64,000 nt of DNA from Epiperipatus broadwayi (lineage: Eukaryota > Onychophora > Udeonychophora > Euonychophora > Peripatidae), in assembly GCA_028023455.1 (NCBI GenBank), contig JAQFVV010006221.1:2909989-2973988 (forward strand). The letters run 5' to 3'. A program made the translations under genes and the position numbers. Under the pieces are notes generated by a model. It did not search any database. It saw only the letters and a program-made list of their open reading frames with translations, and was not told where the DNA came from. This document shows, in pieces, positions 23,759 to 36,744 of this stretch; positions within the stretch are counted from its first letter, which is position 1; the number at the start of each line of letters is the position of its first letter.

Positions 23759-23821
23759 ACGCTAAGTCCACTTTCGGTGAAGTTCACCATAAACCCACTC
23801 CACCAAAAGTGCACTTAGCAT
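23759..23821. repeat. Small palindromic repeat
   Basis: CGCTAAGTCCACTTT is mirrored by AAAGTGCACTTAGC across a G/C-richer loop; looks like the remnant of a foldback element. Confidence 0.5.
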
Positions 23822-24155
23822 TAGTTTATAAAAAAGAAAAAAAAACATTTTGATACATAGGTAAATAAACATTTGCAAATTTGAGTAGCAAATACAAAGA
23901 GGAAAATCAATATTTGTATAATAATTAAATATACATGAAAGAAATATTTCAAGAATGGATAAATTTCATTTACAAATGATATAGTGCAACTTTTAACCCA
24001 TGCTAGTTTTAAACAATTAATAAAAAAAAATATGTGAATGATTTTAAACAATTTGTTATTAGATTAGAAATTATTATCAATGAAAATTATTAAAAAATAT
24101 TCTATATATCTCAATAAAACAAATTTGATTACAACTTTAAGCAAATTAAACATAC

Positions 24156-24331
24156 CTTTAAAATCCAAACCAATGGCTTTCAAATTGTGTTTGTGTTCTT
24201 CAAGAAGTCTACTAAAATCTTCATAAATCAAAGTAGGCTTTTGTGCTAATCCAGCAGTTTCAAATAGACTATCTAGTAAATCAGTAATTTCATTGTCTGA
24301 TAAATTAGTATGTGCCAATTCTACCAATGAC
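24156..24331 (-). CDS. Duox: Dual oxidase exon: helical region after the EF hands
   Basis: 176-bp exon with acceptor ATATTAG and donor GTATGT. It reads SLVELAHTNLSDNEITDLL, then LFETAGLAQKPTLIYEDF and HNLKAIGLDFKG. This matches the degenerate third EF-hand-like region of DUOX, where (M)LRSLVEIA continues from the second EF hand. One base at each end keeps phase. Immediately upstream the acceptor is built from an (AT)n run, an unusual polypyrimidine-poor tract. The next exon should add about 20-25 residues before the membrane-domain exon at 4499. Confidence 0.9.
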
Positions 24332-24364
24332 CTAATATATATATATATATATATCATTAAAAAC

Positions 24365-24700
24365 CAGAACATTTAGACAATATCAATAACAATCAACAAT
24401 TTCAAACTGTTGTCAAGACAACCTCCTTTTAACAATAAAAGTGGAATCCCACCTTATTAATAATCTAATATACCAATATAGACACTAAAGATTGCAACTT
24501 GGCCACAGAGATTGAAATTATTGATACAAAGAAGTTTAAGTAAACCTCTTTAAACAGGTAAATATAACCTATCCTGAATGTAGGCTAATAAATAGTCAAT
24601 TATAACATTACAAACTGCAATTATAAATTTCAAATTGCATCCAAAACATTATTTAAATAATAAATGTAATAATGCTCAAGGCTATTTAAATGTTTCTTAT
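24365..24700 (-). repeat. Family D repeat, minus copy
   Basis: GTTGTCAAGACAACCTCC, ACACTAAAGATTGCAACTTGG and GATACAAAGAAGTTTAAG match the copy at 2300-2640. It starts only about 35 bp from a DUOX exon, in its upstream intron. Confidence 0.7.
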
Positions 24701-24709
24701 ATATGTAAG

Positions 24710-27700
24710 TGTACTTTAATGAACTGTATTAATTATAGTAGAAATACATACATATGCTTACTCACATAATAACTATACATTTTGAATTTTATAACTAACT
24801 AAAATATATAATCATACAGTAATTAATAGTTAAAAGGTAATTATTGAAATTTTAAATGTAATGGTTAAGTTAGAGATGAATATAAACAGATTTTAAAATT
24901 TCATGAAACATCAGGAAGTTGCATTCACTATGTGCAAAAATTGTGCTTCCAATCCTAACTCTAAATTTAAGCAATAAACAACATTTAGATGAATACACAA
25001 TTATTTTGAAGTAGCAAGGTGATCGATAGGGATCAATCAATAAATCTTCTCACTATATGCCTTAAAAAAATTCGCAAAAATAATGCATAAAAAATAATAA
25101 AAACAAGTTTTTATACTTTAAATAGAAGATATATTACAAAAGTTAATTATGTATAAGCTTCTGACTGCAAGCAAAAAGAATATAAATTTAGAATTCTAAC
25201 TTATGTGACTATATAATAAAATCATAAGTAAAATGTATAAAGTAATTTACATGACAGCCACCATTGTTCAAGGTAAACAGAGGTCCAGTAAATATGTACA
25301 ACAAAATTATGCATAAATTTGTACATACAGATGTGTTGATAAAATTAAACAAATCATTTAATTATTGTTAATCAGACTGCATTATTTATTTATCAAAGTT
25401 GTCTTATTAGTATTTAAAATTTACATATTCAAATGAATATTTTAATTGTTTGCCATTTAATATTTTGTTAATAACATTATTACTGCTAGTAATATGTCAC
25501 AGCTCTTGTATTTTTTAATCATCATACGTTATGCATTCCTGTTTAGTATTTTCTGGATTCATTATATGTCATCTATCATTTTTATGACCTTAAAAAACAG
25601 GCAAGTGGATTTTATTTTCCATTGCTTTATTATGTAAGTATTTATGCTGCCTAAAACAATTAAAATGTAAACTCTAATAATTTTAATAAATCTATAAATA
25701 AGCAGCTTTAGATATAATGCAAACTCCACATATGCAAACTATAATATTAATTTTCGTATGATATTTAGAGTCATTTTAACAAGCATGTAAGAGAATGATC
25801 TCTTTCACATCAATGCTAATTTATTAGCAGATAAAAATGATTCTGATTACTTTTATTTAACTTCCATGATGTTACATGAATAATCAATCAATCACTGGAA
25901 CTCAAAAGATGAAATAGTATATTAGTGATGATAAGAAAATATAAATTCTGATAGTTTTAATAATCTGGTAAATAAACATGCAATATCATTTAAAGTTTAC
26001 TTTTCCGTAGATATTATTACATATTCTCAACACTACATATTAAGTAGTCTTTATTTATTTATGGGGTTATTAATATTTGCAATATGATTGTAGCTTGACT
26101 GAGACTTTGTAAAATAGCAGCATTAATATAAAGTTTTATCTTTTCAAGTGTCAATGCTTGATTTATTATCCATATGACATCACTAAAGTTAAATAGTTTA
26201 ACTAATAAACTATCATTGATGTGAGTGAAGATATTCTTTACATGTTTTTAAAAATGTCTTTAATAACTTTGACTTGTGAATTATTATTATTGTAGAATAT
26301 AAATTTGAAGTTTATTTCTTCATAAATATTATATATTCTTAGTGTTATATATTTAATTGCCTTGTTTATTTATGGTGTTATTAAAATTATATATATATAT
26401 TAAAAACCAGTCAACACTTAGACAATCCCAATATCAATAATAATCAATAATTTCAAACTGTTGTCAAGGCAACCTCTTTTTAACAATAAAGTGGAATATA
26501 TATAAAAAATCTGTGTGGTCTTGCATGCATGATTTTAAAATTGATAAATTATATTCAGCAAAAAATACACAGACCATTCTCTTGCATTACATTATTAAGT
26601 CTGTCATAATTCTTATGATTATCACATTTTTAAAATATGGTAGATATGTTAGAATAGCAATGTAGCTTTGTATATCAATGGTTGCTTTGCTAATATTTTT
26701 ATTTTTCTGAGTAAATTTTACTAAATATATCCAAATCAGCGCCTAGATTGGTTTCAGATGTTCAAATCTTCAACATTTCTCATGATCGTATATCACATCA
26801 CCAGAAACTAGTCTGGAGGATATTTAATGAGTAGATATTAGATAGGGATTTTATGAACAAATCTTTTTGCATCCACTGTTATCTATGGCTTGCACTGGGT
26901 GGCACTACTGTATGGATAGTATGCTATTGATTTATGATCATATATGTTATGTGAAATATTATTATGAAGTATAAGAATTATTATAAATCATAGCATGAAC
27001 TTCTAATAAAATGGATCATCATCTCCGAGTGCTTACAGTGTTTTTATTTTACTTTTTTCTATTTTTGTTTTCTGTAAGCAAAAATCTTCAGAGGTTTACA
27101 AAACTGAAAGTTCTTACTTATGATCTTTCATAATACAATACAATTATTTATTGGTATTGTGAAACTATTTTAATTTTTTTATTTAACAAGCAATTATGTT
27201 TAAAAAGTCATATTAAAAAAAAGGCCTAACATGAAAAGAAAAGTCTATTAAAAAATAATAAAAAAATATCCTCTTTCACAAAATTTGCATAATGAAATTT
27301 TCATTAAAGCATAAATTCATAGATGTAATCAGCTATTCAGGAAGTGGTCTAAAGGTGAGTAGATTATTTTCTAAATATAGATACTTAAAATGTGTGAACT
27401 TTACTTGATATGAATTATTCAAAAACTGAAGATTGGGAGAAGTTGTATCTAACAAATTGAAAAGATAACATTGATTTAATTGCCTTTACTAAAATTTATC
27501 TTTCAAAGAAAAGAAAAAAAAAATTTGAACAAGTAGATAGATACAAGATTTTTGTAAAACAAAATTGTTTTATTCAAAAGAAGATTAGATAACTGAAAAT
27601 ACACAGTGAAATTTTCTGTTTTTGTGTAATCATAGATACATTTATTTGATCAATGCTTATGTTATATTAGATTCAAAATATTTTGAAATAGAAAGCTTCC

Positions 27701-27830
27701 ATTTCTTATTGAATAATATTATTCCAACAACACCACTAGATAAATTTTTTTATTTTGAAGTCTGTAATATACATAAATTTCATCTCAAAGTTATTGCAAA
27801 TCATGGTATTGGCTTTGTGAAATTGATTAA
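24710..27830. other. AT-rich intron sequence with two short repeat fragments
   Basis: Mostly featureless. A family D fragment (minus) lies at 26395-26500 and a truncated family A copy (plus), lacking the 5' half of the hammerhead core, at 26795-26925 (starts CCAGAAACTAGTCTGGAGGATAT). Confidence 0.55.
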
Positions 27831-27837
27831 TATGCTT

Positions 27838-28068
27838 ATATATCAAACTTTTCTATATACTCTCCTTATATACCCTTCAATGCAACTTTTATATAATTCT
27901 TCCTTTTATTTTCCTTACAGTTTCAACCATCCTGCAGTTTTCATCAGAGCTACAACATTTAAATGTATAATCATATAATCGAAACTGTAAGGAAAATAAA
28001 GGAGGAATTATACAAAAATTTCATTGAAGTGTATATGAGGAGAATGTATAGAAAAGTTTGATATATAA
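27838..28068. repeat. Family C foldback with hammerhead-like core in one arm
   Basis: ATCAAACTTTTCTATATACTCTCC on the left is mirrored on the right (GGAGAATGTATAGAAAAGTTTGATAT), and CCTTACAGTTTC is mirrored by GAAACTGTAAGG. The arms are about 90 bp. The minus strand of the left arm carries the HHR-like core at 27916-27955. Confidence 0.7.
27916..27955 (-). ncRNA. Hammerhead-like motif, family C (partial)
   Basis: On the minus strand CTGATGA (27947-27941), an extra A, a hairpin beginning AACT and ending GGTT, then GAAA (27924-27921) and CTGTA. The core is complete. Stem II is weak, stem III could be only two pairs with one loop base, and stem I is unclear. Read as a decayed relative of 40405-40462. 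Confidence 0.45.
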
Positions 28069-28079
28069 GAATATATGAA

Positions 28080-29140
28080 GAAAGATGCAAAGAAAGTGAA
28101 AAGGAAAAGATAAGAATAATAATACTTCTGATTAGTATGCTGTTGTTGAATTTCTCACAACAGAAATCTTTTATTATGATCCCTTTAGATAGAAATTTAA
28201 TGAGAAGAATGATTGGTTTCACATTTAAAACAACTACAATTTATAAATTGTTTTATAGTTAAAAGTAATAATTTAAAATAATTTAATAATACACATTCAT
28301 AGAGTATTTCATGTTAAAGTTAAAGATGTAATTGAATCAAACATAATATTTTAATCATAACAAAAAATAGTTTATTTTTTTAAGAAGCAACTGCTACCCT
28401 CCCTAAATTTTAACAATTATTAAGTTATACAACTTTTACTTTAGACTTTGTCATTAAATTTTTTTAAGAAGTGGCTTGTGTATCCAATCAGTTTGGTTAT
28501 CTAGTTGACTAAAACCATGAATCCTGATTATATCTCTGATAATGATATTATTATTAGTAATTCAATTAGAAACATACATTTTCTTAAAAGATTAATAAAC
28601 TAAATGTAGAGCTTTATAATCACAACAGAAATTTAAAGGCAGAAGTTCAATGACTAGAAAAAAGATTAAATTTATTTGGTGAGTTAAGAGGGCTATGTTT
28701 ATTTTTTGATCATGATCATTATGGGCCTTATTTTCATTCATTCAAAATAATATATTCATCTGACAACAATATCATAATTCTTTTTATTCAATGGATGACA
28801 TTTATTTACATGACAATAATGGCCTAGCAGAACTTCCATTTTCACTGTCTCAAAATACATTCTCAATTTGACAAAACTATTAAATAAAAATTAGAAATTA
28901 GTAAAAACAAAGTTTTATTTATCTAATTCACATGCAATCATTGGTACAATTTAACTCACACTATTATCATAAAATATAAAAAATGATTACTGCTTTTAAT
29001 ACATTTCATATCATTTATGAATTATCATTGTTATATTTCTTTATTATCACTTTTCATCACAGGAAGAATAAACAAAAAAGGAAATAAGTTTTGTTTCTGG
29101 CGATGGCTTAATATATATATATATTTGTAATTTGTACGAT
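28080..29140. other. AT-rich intron sequence, nothing recognised
   Basis: No feature that I can support. Confidence 0.5.
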
Positions 29141-29312
29141 TGTCACATGATCACCATTTGCTCATCACTGAAGAAAGCCACAAGCCAGAAACTATTCTGA
29201 GGATATTGGATGAGTAGGCACTAGATAGGAATTTTATGCACAAACCTTTTTGCATTCATTAATTATTAAAGCTTACACTGGGTGGCACTTAGGTATGGAG
29301 AATTTTCTACTG
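29140..29312 (+). repeat. Family A repeat copy 4 with decayed hammerhead core
   Basis: Core at 29160-29205: CTGAAGA, GAAA, CTATTC, but stem II cannot pair well. Then GGATATTGGATGAGTAGGCA and ATTTTATGCACAAACC. Preceded by GTCACATGATCACC, which in other copies is the opposite end of the element, so this may be a short circularly permuted or recombined form. Confidence 0.6.
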
Positions 29313-29319
29313 TTTTAAT

Positions 29320-31210
29320 TTGTACAATTACTATAAAACTATAAAAAACGTTGTTATATACATGTGAGCATGTGTAAAACTATGAATAATTAGTACAAAG
29401 AATGATCAAACTACAGGTAAAAGGTAGCTCTATTATTTATATTAATAGCTTTTGAAAAATAATCATATATCTAAGTGTTAAACAGAATAAATATACTATA
29501 ATATATTAGCAGTCAAATGTGAATTCAGTATATTATATCAAATTCACGGCAATCAACTATTAAAATAAAAACGATAAGCAAGATTTAATGACTAAAATTC
29601 CAAAATATGCTTAACTGTGCACTATTAAATATCTGATTCAAATATTATTATTAACAATGCAATTGGCTTTCTTGATTTTTTTCCCCCTATCATTTGATTC
29701 AAATTGTTTTTCATGACAAATAAAACAGAATTATATTAAAGTTATTCATATTGACAAATATATTGTCTAAAATGTATAAACATATTAACCTTAGTTTCAT
29801 CATAGTACATGACTTGAATAATCATATTCCAACTTATACTAGAATACACCCTTTGAGGGTTATCCGTCAGATTTTTTCTAACATTACTATTATTTATCAA
29901 TATTAGATCTAAGCCAGACATTTAAATCCAATATTAAAATCTTTGGAAGCAATTTTTTTTTCAAAATTCGGAATATAATTTATGAACATAAGACAATGAA
30001 ATCCATTTCCTATTAATTTTTAATTTCATTGTGTTTTAATTTGATCTTAATATAAAATAGCTAAAAATGTCCATATAACACACTATCATTATAATCTACT
30101 TTTACTAAATCTTTAATATAATGCTTTCTATCTGTTTCAAATTTACATAGATATTTTAATATTTTTAGTACATTCAATCTGTTTTACACATTGCTGTAAT
30201 ATTTTTTATTGTTTACAGATTATATATAGAGTTTAATTTAATTACATACACATGAATGCACACACATATATGTGTTAAAATTTATACTAACTAGATTAAA
30301 AATTTCCTGTATTTTCTTTGATATAGTTGCAATAAATATTAGTTCAGTTTATATAGGTGGAGAAAGTATTTAAAACAGCTTTAGAATAATACAAAAATTT
30401 TAAAAAATTTTAAATGCCTTAATTAAAGTTACATTCTCAGTTTGTTTGTATATTTGTAAATTATTTTAATCACTTTTATTATTTAAATTAGAATAAAATT
30501 TTAAAATTGAGGTTTAATAAATTTAAATTCAATAGAATTGGTTTAATTTTGAGATGTTACAAATATTTTAGATAGGTGACTTCACTGGACAGAGACAATT
30601 TTCATTATTTTGATATCAAATTTCAAAGTCATTTTTAAAACTTAAATATGTTTTAAACAATGTATGCAAGAGGGTGGTATATATATTGTAATGGTCAGAA
30701 TTGTGTGATCAGCCAACAAGATTCAGAGAACTAGCAAAAGTACTTCAAACCCAGCATGTTCAGGATATGGTAGTTGCGGAACAGTACTAAGCTTTAACCC
30801 ATTTGCCAGTGCTCCAAAATCTTCACTATCCAACCAACACTCCTGATGCTACTAATGGTCATCGTTTTTCCTCGGTCCTGATGGTCAGGGTAAAACAAGG
30901 ACTCTATTAATTCAAATTTAGCCTGTCATGCACTAGAATAACAAAATTAATCGAAAATACTCACCAATTACTTTGATATGGCTCAGAATATTTCAAATAT
31001 TTCATAGGTTTTGAATACACATAAATGATTTAATTAAGTGTGGATATAGTTGGGTGGATATGATGAACTAGGGAATGACATGACAACTGTATAGATATAT
31101 ATGATTTATCAATACAATTCATTAGAAGACAGAAATAATAACAACAATGTTTGGATCTTATTATAATCCATGTATGGGGTTACATTTAAACCAAAAAATA
31201 ATAATTACAA
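29320..31210. other. AT-rich intron sequence; GC-richer patch at 30680-30930
   Basis: The patch at 30680-30930 contains CAAACCCAGCATGTTC and a C-rich region and may be a decayed repeat. The rest is featureless. Confidence 0.4.
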
Positions 31211-31214
31211 TCTT

Positions 31215-31700
31215 TAGCTATGAGTTATTGATAATGATACAGTACTTAGATATCAATAGGAGAAATGTATGATTTTTACAAAGAATTACAATATTCAACC
31301 ATCAGTTATTTACAAAGGTACAGCACTTAGATATCACTAGGGTAAATGTATGATTTTTACAAAGAATTACTTGTCAGTAATGACAACCAAGGTTATGAAC
31401 TAAAACAACAATTACAATAATAAACATCAATATTAGATGTGTAGGATTATTACAATGAAGTCATATAATCAATAATGACAACAGAAGTTAGGGACAAGAA
31501 ATAATAATTTCAATAGTATTTAAATATTAGTGTTAGATGTGTGTGTGCATTACGATAAAGTCATACTGGCATTCATGACAACAACAATTATGAATCAGTA
31601 TAATATTTTAAGGGTATTATGAATTAACCAGCAACAATAATTACAATACATAGTAAATATCAGTATTATATGTGTGTAAACACATATAATAATAATGATA
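31215..31700. repeat. Degenerate minisatellite
   Basis: Two close tandem units share TACAGTACTTAGATATCA / TACAGCACTTAGATATCA and ATGTATGATTTTTACAAAGAATTAC (about 31240-31300 and 31320-31370). They are followed by about three looser units of roughly 110 bp sharing AATGACAACA, ATTACAAT and TATTAGATGTGT. Confidence 0.6.
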
Positions 31701-31969
31701 ATATTTGATTAAGAAATATGCCATTATAAAATTAATATGCCAATTGTCAAGAGTAAACACAATACCTGGTTATATTAAGTTAGAGGCCAGAAATATATAT
31801 ATAATAAATTTATGTGTGTGTTCACATACACAGGGAAAGTTAAGTATATTTTTTTATTATTATAATTACTTTTAGTATTCCCAGCAGGAGTTATAGACCA
31901 AAGCATAATTCTAGCTTCCTTCATTATCAATAGTTATATGGTAAATATGGTTTATCTATCCCACCCAGC

Positions 31970-32270
31970 ATTACCAACAGGCATGATCAAGAAATCTAAT
32001 TACAGCATTCAGTGGCGTCTGGGTTCGAATTCTGTGCCGGCTATATTATTAATGGCATTGGCAAACATGGGCCAATCTCCTTAATCAAGCAATAAAATAT
32101 ATATAAGTTCCTATGATAACACATCTGCAATCAGCTTGGCCTGTGTAGGAAATAATGGAGCTGGGCTTTGAATCCCTATCGTCATAGAGTATACCCATTT
32201 ATCAGCTCACTAACACGGCTATCTCCAGGAAAGATCATCTGGAAGCTCGCATAGCATTACTCGACATATA
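31970..32270. repeat. SINE-like GC-richer patch (tentative)
   Basis: GTCTGGGTTCGAATTCTG (about 32018-32035) and GGGCTTTGAATCCCTATC (about 32163-32180) both resemble tRNA B boxes. No repeat partner was established. Confidence 0.3.
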
Positions 32271-33420
32271 TTCATTATTAAAAGCCATATAGGCACAGAT
32301 CATTCTATTAAGCAACACTGATATATTTGCCCATAAAAAGCAGTAATTTATATCTGTATAGATATTTTCTTAAGCCTGTGTTTCATAAGTAATAATGGGA
32401 ACTTTTAAGATAACCATATTTTATAGGCTATAAAATGCCCAAGTGTTTCAAATATAAAGTTTAATCATAAAATGCTAAAGAGGCAAAAAAAAAACCCCAC
32501 TACTGCTGAGATATTACTCTTTCCCCAAATGCATGTGTCACTAAATATATATATAGAGTGAGATGAATACATATATTTGTAATAAGCAATATTGCCCGTT
32601 TTATATTTAAGAAAAGAAGCATTATTATTATTATTATTATTATTATTTAACACATAAATAAACGCATATATATGTAATTTCATTTTTAATTGTCACAAAG
32701 AATCTTAATCTAAATCAAATAAATAATAATTTTAACACTCATTTATATTTTTAATTTTCTTTAACAAGGTACTGTAATTATGTATATAAGGGAAGAGGGT
32801 GGATTTTAATACAGATATTTGATTTCTTTTCTCTCTCTCTTTTTAAATAAATGACATTTTTAACTGAGCCAGAACTAGACACGATTTAAGAAACTTAAGT
32901 TTGACTGTTTCTTATTTTACCATTATAAAAACCATTACCCCTCTCCCACTTTAGTTTCGGGATAAAGCAAACAAATCTATATATAAATTGAGTTAATAGT
33001 AAAATATCATTTGTCCCCATACTTGACTGTATTGGCATAAATAAATTAATCAATCAAATATATATTTTTATACCTAAAGAAAACATACTGGCACATCTCA
33101 AAATAAAATATATAAAAGTTGTATTTATAAACTCTATAGTAATCTTTTGTTCCACTTAGAATTAGACATTACACTCTTTTTTTCTACCATTAATAAGTAA
33201 TCTAGTCATAACACAAATTGACTTGTTAAAAATAATAACAAAAAAACTAAAACACATATATATCGCTGTCCTTTTGAAACACATTTTTTTTAAGATAGAG
33301 TCTTTTACGAATTTTTATAAATCTGAGAAAATTAAATATTCTAGAGTTTTTATAGAAGGCATGTTTAAGATATAAATATTTTTTAAAGATTGAAAGTTCA
33401 TACTTGTGATGGATTACTCT
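32270..33420. other. AT-rich intron sequence with (ATT)n microsatellite
   Basis: (ATT)n at 32621-32648; otherwise featureless. Confidence 0.55.
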
Positions 33421-33421
33421 G

Positions 33422-33625
33422 TCACTTTGATTGAAGTAGCTGTTTTCTTACTGGTGCACTTATTTTGGGATCGACCTTTGGCTTTACAGGACTCAGGATA
33501 GACTGACTTTGAAGTTGTTTCTCCATTTCTTTCAGGCAGCAGCATGGAATCAATTGGATTTCTTCTTCTTTAGTTGCATTTTTCTGGAGATTTTCCCAGA
33601 GAAGGGAAAGGTAAATTTTATCTAC
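33422..33625 (-). pseudogene. Coding-like relic, unidentified
   Basis: 67 open codons on the minus strand ending in TGA, with balanced base composition in an A/T-rich intron. It reads IYLSLLWENLQKNATKEEE, then CCCLKEMEKQLQSQSILSPV and DPKISAPVRKQLLQSK. No family recognised. Could be a retrocopy fragment or part of an element; similar islands lie at 12001-12180 and 13235-13490. Confidence 0.3.
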
Positions 33626-33639
33626 TCATAGACCATGGC

Positions 33640-35140
33640 AATCATCTGTCCTCAGCTTAAATATAGTCAATTGGTCTCAGAGAGTGATTTTTACTTTCAC
33701 TTTTATTCTTCTTTTCTTCTCTTCTGATTTTACTTTTAACTATTAAAAACTTTTTGGCTTTTTAAAAAAAAAATTTTTTTTTCACTGCCAACAACTCCTG
33801 ACTCTTTGATTCTCCTCTAGAAAATTTAGCCCAGTATTTATATGAAAGCTTTTACTCAGCAAATCCTTTGTTTAATCCTATATTTTTTCTTCACCTATAT
33901 TTAAATAAGCATTTATTTTATATAGCACATGTTTACAATTGTATTACATTCAAATATCAGCCCTTCAAGCTAATTTACATATGATTAAGTTTCAGTTAGA
34001 GTGACGTTTAGTAAATTCTAGACAATTTCACCGATGTCATTCATTCAGACATCGTGGATAGTAATTTAAAGTGAGTGGTCTGTCTTCATGCTTTCCTTGC
34101 CAGTACTTCATATTTGCTCATATATAAGCATTTGAGTTGTAGGAATAGGTGGATTCATTTTATTCCTGCATAAATACTATATCTTGTATTGGAAAGGAAA
34201 GTATTCATTTATTATTAACACTCGCAAAGTGCATGCACAATTAGCTTGAAAGGCTAATATTTGAATGCAATTCACCTATATTATAACTTTGTTAGAAAAT
34301 GAAAATAAACTGCTTGATTGATCTTTAATTTAAATCAGTTGGCAAAATCTCATTAAGATCAAACCAAGGTACGAAAATTTTAATTGTATTTTTAATGGCC
34401 TTTAAAGATGAGAAAATAACTAACACTTCCATGCAACTATATCTTTCCCGGAATGTTTAAAAAAAAACAGAACCATAAAAATGTTATTTGCAAGGAAAGA
34501 ATTGAGTTTTAGGAAAAATATATAAGACAAAGGAAAAATATTTTCCTTGGTACATATATATGAGGCCTCTCATTCATCAACACACACACATGCATCTGTA
34601 TATTATTTTTTTAACAAAATGAAAAATTAGATATTTGATCTTTAAAAATCTATAGATATATACTATTTCTAACAACTAACATGAAGCTCTGTGTGTGCAT
34701 ACACACTGATCGCTTCAATATATATATATATATATATATATAGTTACATAGTTTGTTTTCAATTAAAGTATTTAGTCAAAGTTAGAATTAAATTTTAAAC
34801 TAAACATTTATGGTATTTTGAGACAATAAAAATGATTCAAGTTTGAGACATTTTTTAGAATGCACCAATCATGCAATTTGATAATAAAATATTTTAATTA
34901 GGATAATTAGTTTCAGAAAATGCAGAGCAGTAGCAAGATGAAATTTCAAATATTTTAATATTGAAAAAATGTTCAAAAAATTTCAATAAGTTTTTTAGAA
35001 AGGCATGGAAGAGGTCAAGAAATTAATTAAGTAAATACATAGTTTTTATAACAAGGGATTAAATTTTGAATATATTAAGATCATTGGAGTTAATTTAAAT
35101 GATGGATTTTTTGGAGCTTAAAAATGAAACAAACATTTTT
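33640..35140. other. AT-rich intron sequence with (TA)n microsatellite
   Basis: (TA)n of about 13 units at 34717-34742; otherwise nothing supported. Confidence 0.55.
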
Positions 35141-35146
35141 ACTTCA

Positions 35147-35550
35147 AAACAGGCAAAACTCTTAATACAGTAGTGCCACTCAGTGCAAGCCAGAGTAATC
35201 AATGGATGTGAGAAGGCTTGTGCATAAAATCCATATCTAGTGCTTATTCATCCAATATCCCTAGACTAGTTTCTATCTTGTGGATTTTGTCAGTGAGGAG
35301 CCTTGAATCTGAGAGCACTGCACCTGATCTGAGGAGGTGTAGTGTTGCTCCTCATTGATGAAAGCCACAAGCTAAAAGTAGTCTGGGGATATTGGATGAA
35401 TAGGCACTAGATAGGGATTTTATGCACAAGTCTTCTGGCATCCAATGATTACTCTGGTGCACTACTGTATGGAGAGTTTTGTATGTTTTAATAACAGTTA
35501 TGAGCAAGCATAAGAAATGGTGATCATGTGATGTTTAGTGGTTTCATTTT
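35147..35550. repeat. Family A repeats, two copies head to head
   Basis: A minus copy (about 35147-35330) is joined to a plus copy (about 35330-35550), so the two hammerhead ends face each other. The minus core (35255-35300) has CTGACAA and is decayed. The plus core (35345-35392) has a good stem I (TCCTCA/TGGGGA) and AGC/GCT stem II, but C3 is T and GAAA is altered. Confidence 0.7.
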
Positions 35551-36375
35551 TACTTTACAGAAGCAAAAAGACAGTTGCAATAATCAGTAAGTAAATAAAG
35601 ACATTCTTTAAAATGGATTTTCTACAATCTTTTGGATAAAGAAGAATGCTAAAATGTTGTCTTCTTAAATCTAAAAAAATCTTAAAAACAATTAGAAATG
35701 TGTTCATTGGGATAGTATTTTTTATCTATTCACATACTTATTGAATGATCATCATCAATCCATGGCACTAAACTGCATTATTCAGCAATGATAGCCTAAA
35801 TTGTCTACTGAGACTAAACCTGTTATCATTTTCTATATTTACTTTTACTTACTATAGTAAGCATTGCCTTTTCTGTTTACCATTGTTATCTTGTTTTAAA
35901 AAATTAGCTTTTTTTCTTTAGTTGTAATTTTTAATACATCCTAATTAATTTTCTTAAATAACGTGTAATCTGTTTCAAATAACTTTTCTATTGGATTAAT
36001 TTGCATACTTTTCCTTAATGAATAAATTACATTTTTATAATTTACAAAATAATTACATATATAAGTCAAATTTATCAGTTAATTAACTTGTTTTTTTTTT
36101 TTTACTAAATTACCAATTATGATATTGAAAACTAAATAAAATTTTGTTAATAATATTTAAAAAAAAGCTAAGCTTTAATCAATAACCAATAATGCATACT
36201 GTAATAAATATTCTATCTTAGTTAGTCCTAGTATGTTTGCTAATATCAAGTTTGCAAATTATGGAAATGTCAGATTAATAGTAGATTTAGGAGATTTCTT
36301 TATATATATATAAATTGCCAAATACACTGATACATTATCAATAAAAAAAAATAGAGTCATATATCACATGAAACT

Positions 36376-36435
36376 ACCCTAGAGCCTCACTGAGGAATGC
36401 CAACGCATGAAACCATTGGTCTGGGATTTAGGCGT
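36376..36435 (+). ncRNA. Hammerhead ribozyme, family B copy 1 (complete)
   Basis: Core CTGAGGA (36390-36396), stem II ATGC/GCAT with CAAC loop, GAAA (36409-36412), stem III ACC/GGT with ATT loop, cleavage triplet GTC with the cut predicted between 36421 and 36422. Stem I is CTCA/TGGG, with one G.T wobble, then an internal loop and CCTA/TAGG. The internal loop beside stem I is where natural hammerheads dock onto loop II. All invariant positions are right. This is the best-formed ribozyme in the window. Confidence 0.85.
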
Positions 36436-36744
36436 GGTTTCTGATAGAGATATTTTAAGTGCTTTCTCTTCCTAAGCATTTATCACAAAACTTGTTGAGC
36501 AATTAGCAAAGTTCTTTGTTTATACTGATACATTGCTTCAGGATATTGTGGATAGTTGCTTCATCTTTTGAGTTTGGTGATAAAACTAAAACTAGTAAAT
36601 TGGACACAATGACAATAAATTATATGATACTAAAAAAAAAAATTATATGATACTATAGAACATTTATAATCCATAAATTTTAATGAGAAAGCTTTATATG
36701 AATTTCTGTTAAGTAAATTTACAATAAAACTTATTACGTATAAG

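Noticed and set aside
27622-27978. 118-codon plus-strand frame
   Set aside because: Low-complexity A/T-rich translation overlapping the arm of a foldback.
31215-31700. CRISPR-like array of spaced repeats
   Set aside because: Units are degenerate, the spacers are themselves related, and the context is an animal intron; it is a decayed minisatellite.
32621-32648. Polyasparagine-type protein on the minus strand
   Set aside because: Simply the (ATT)n microsatellite in translation.
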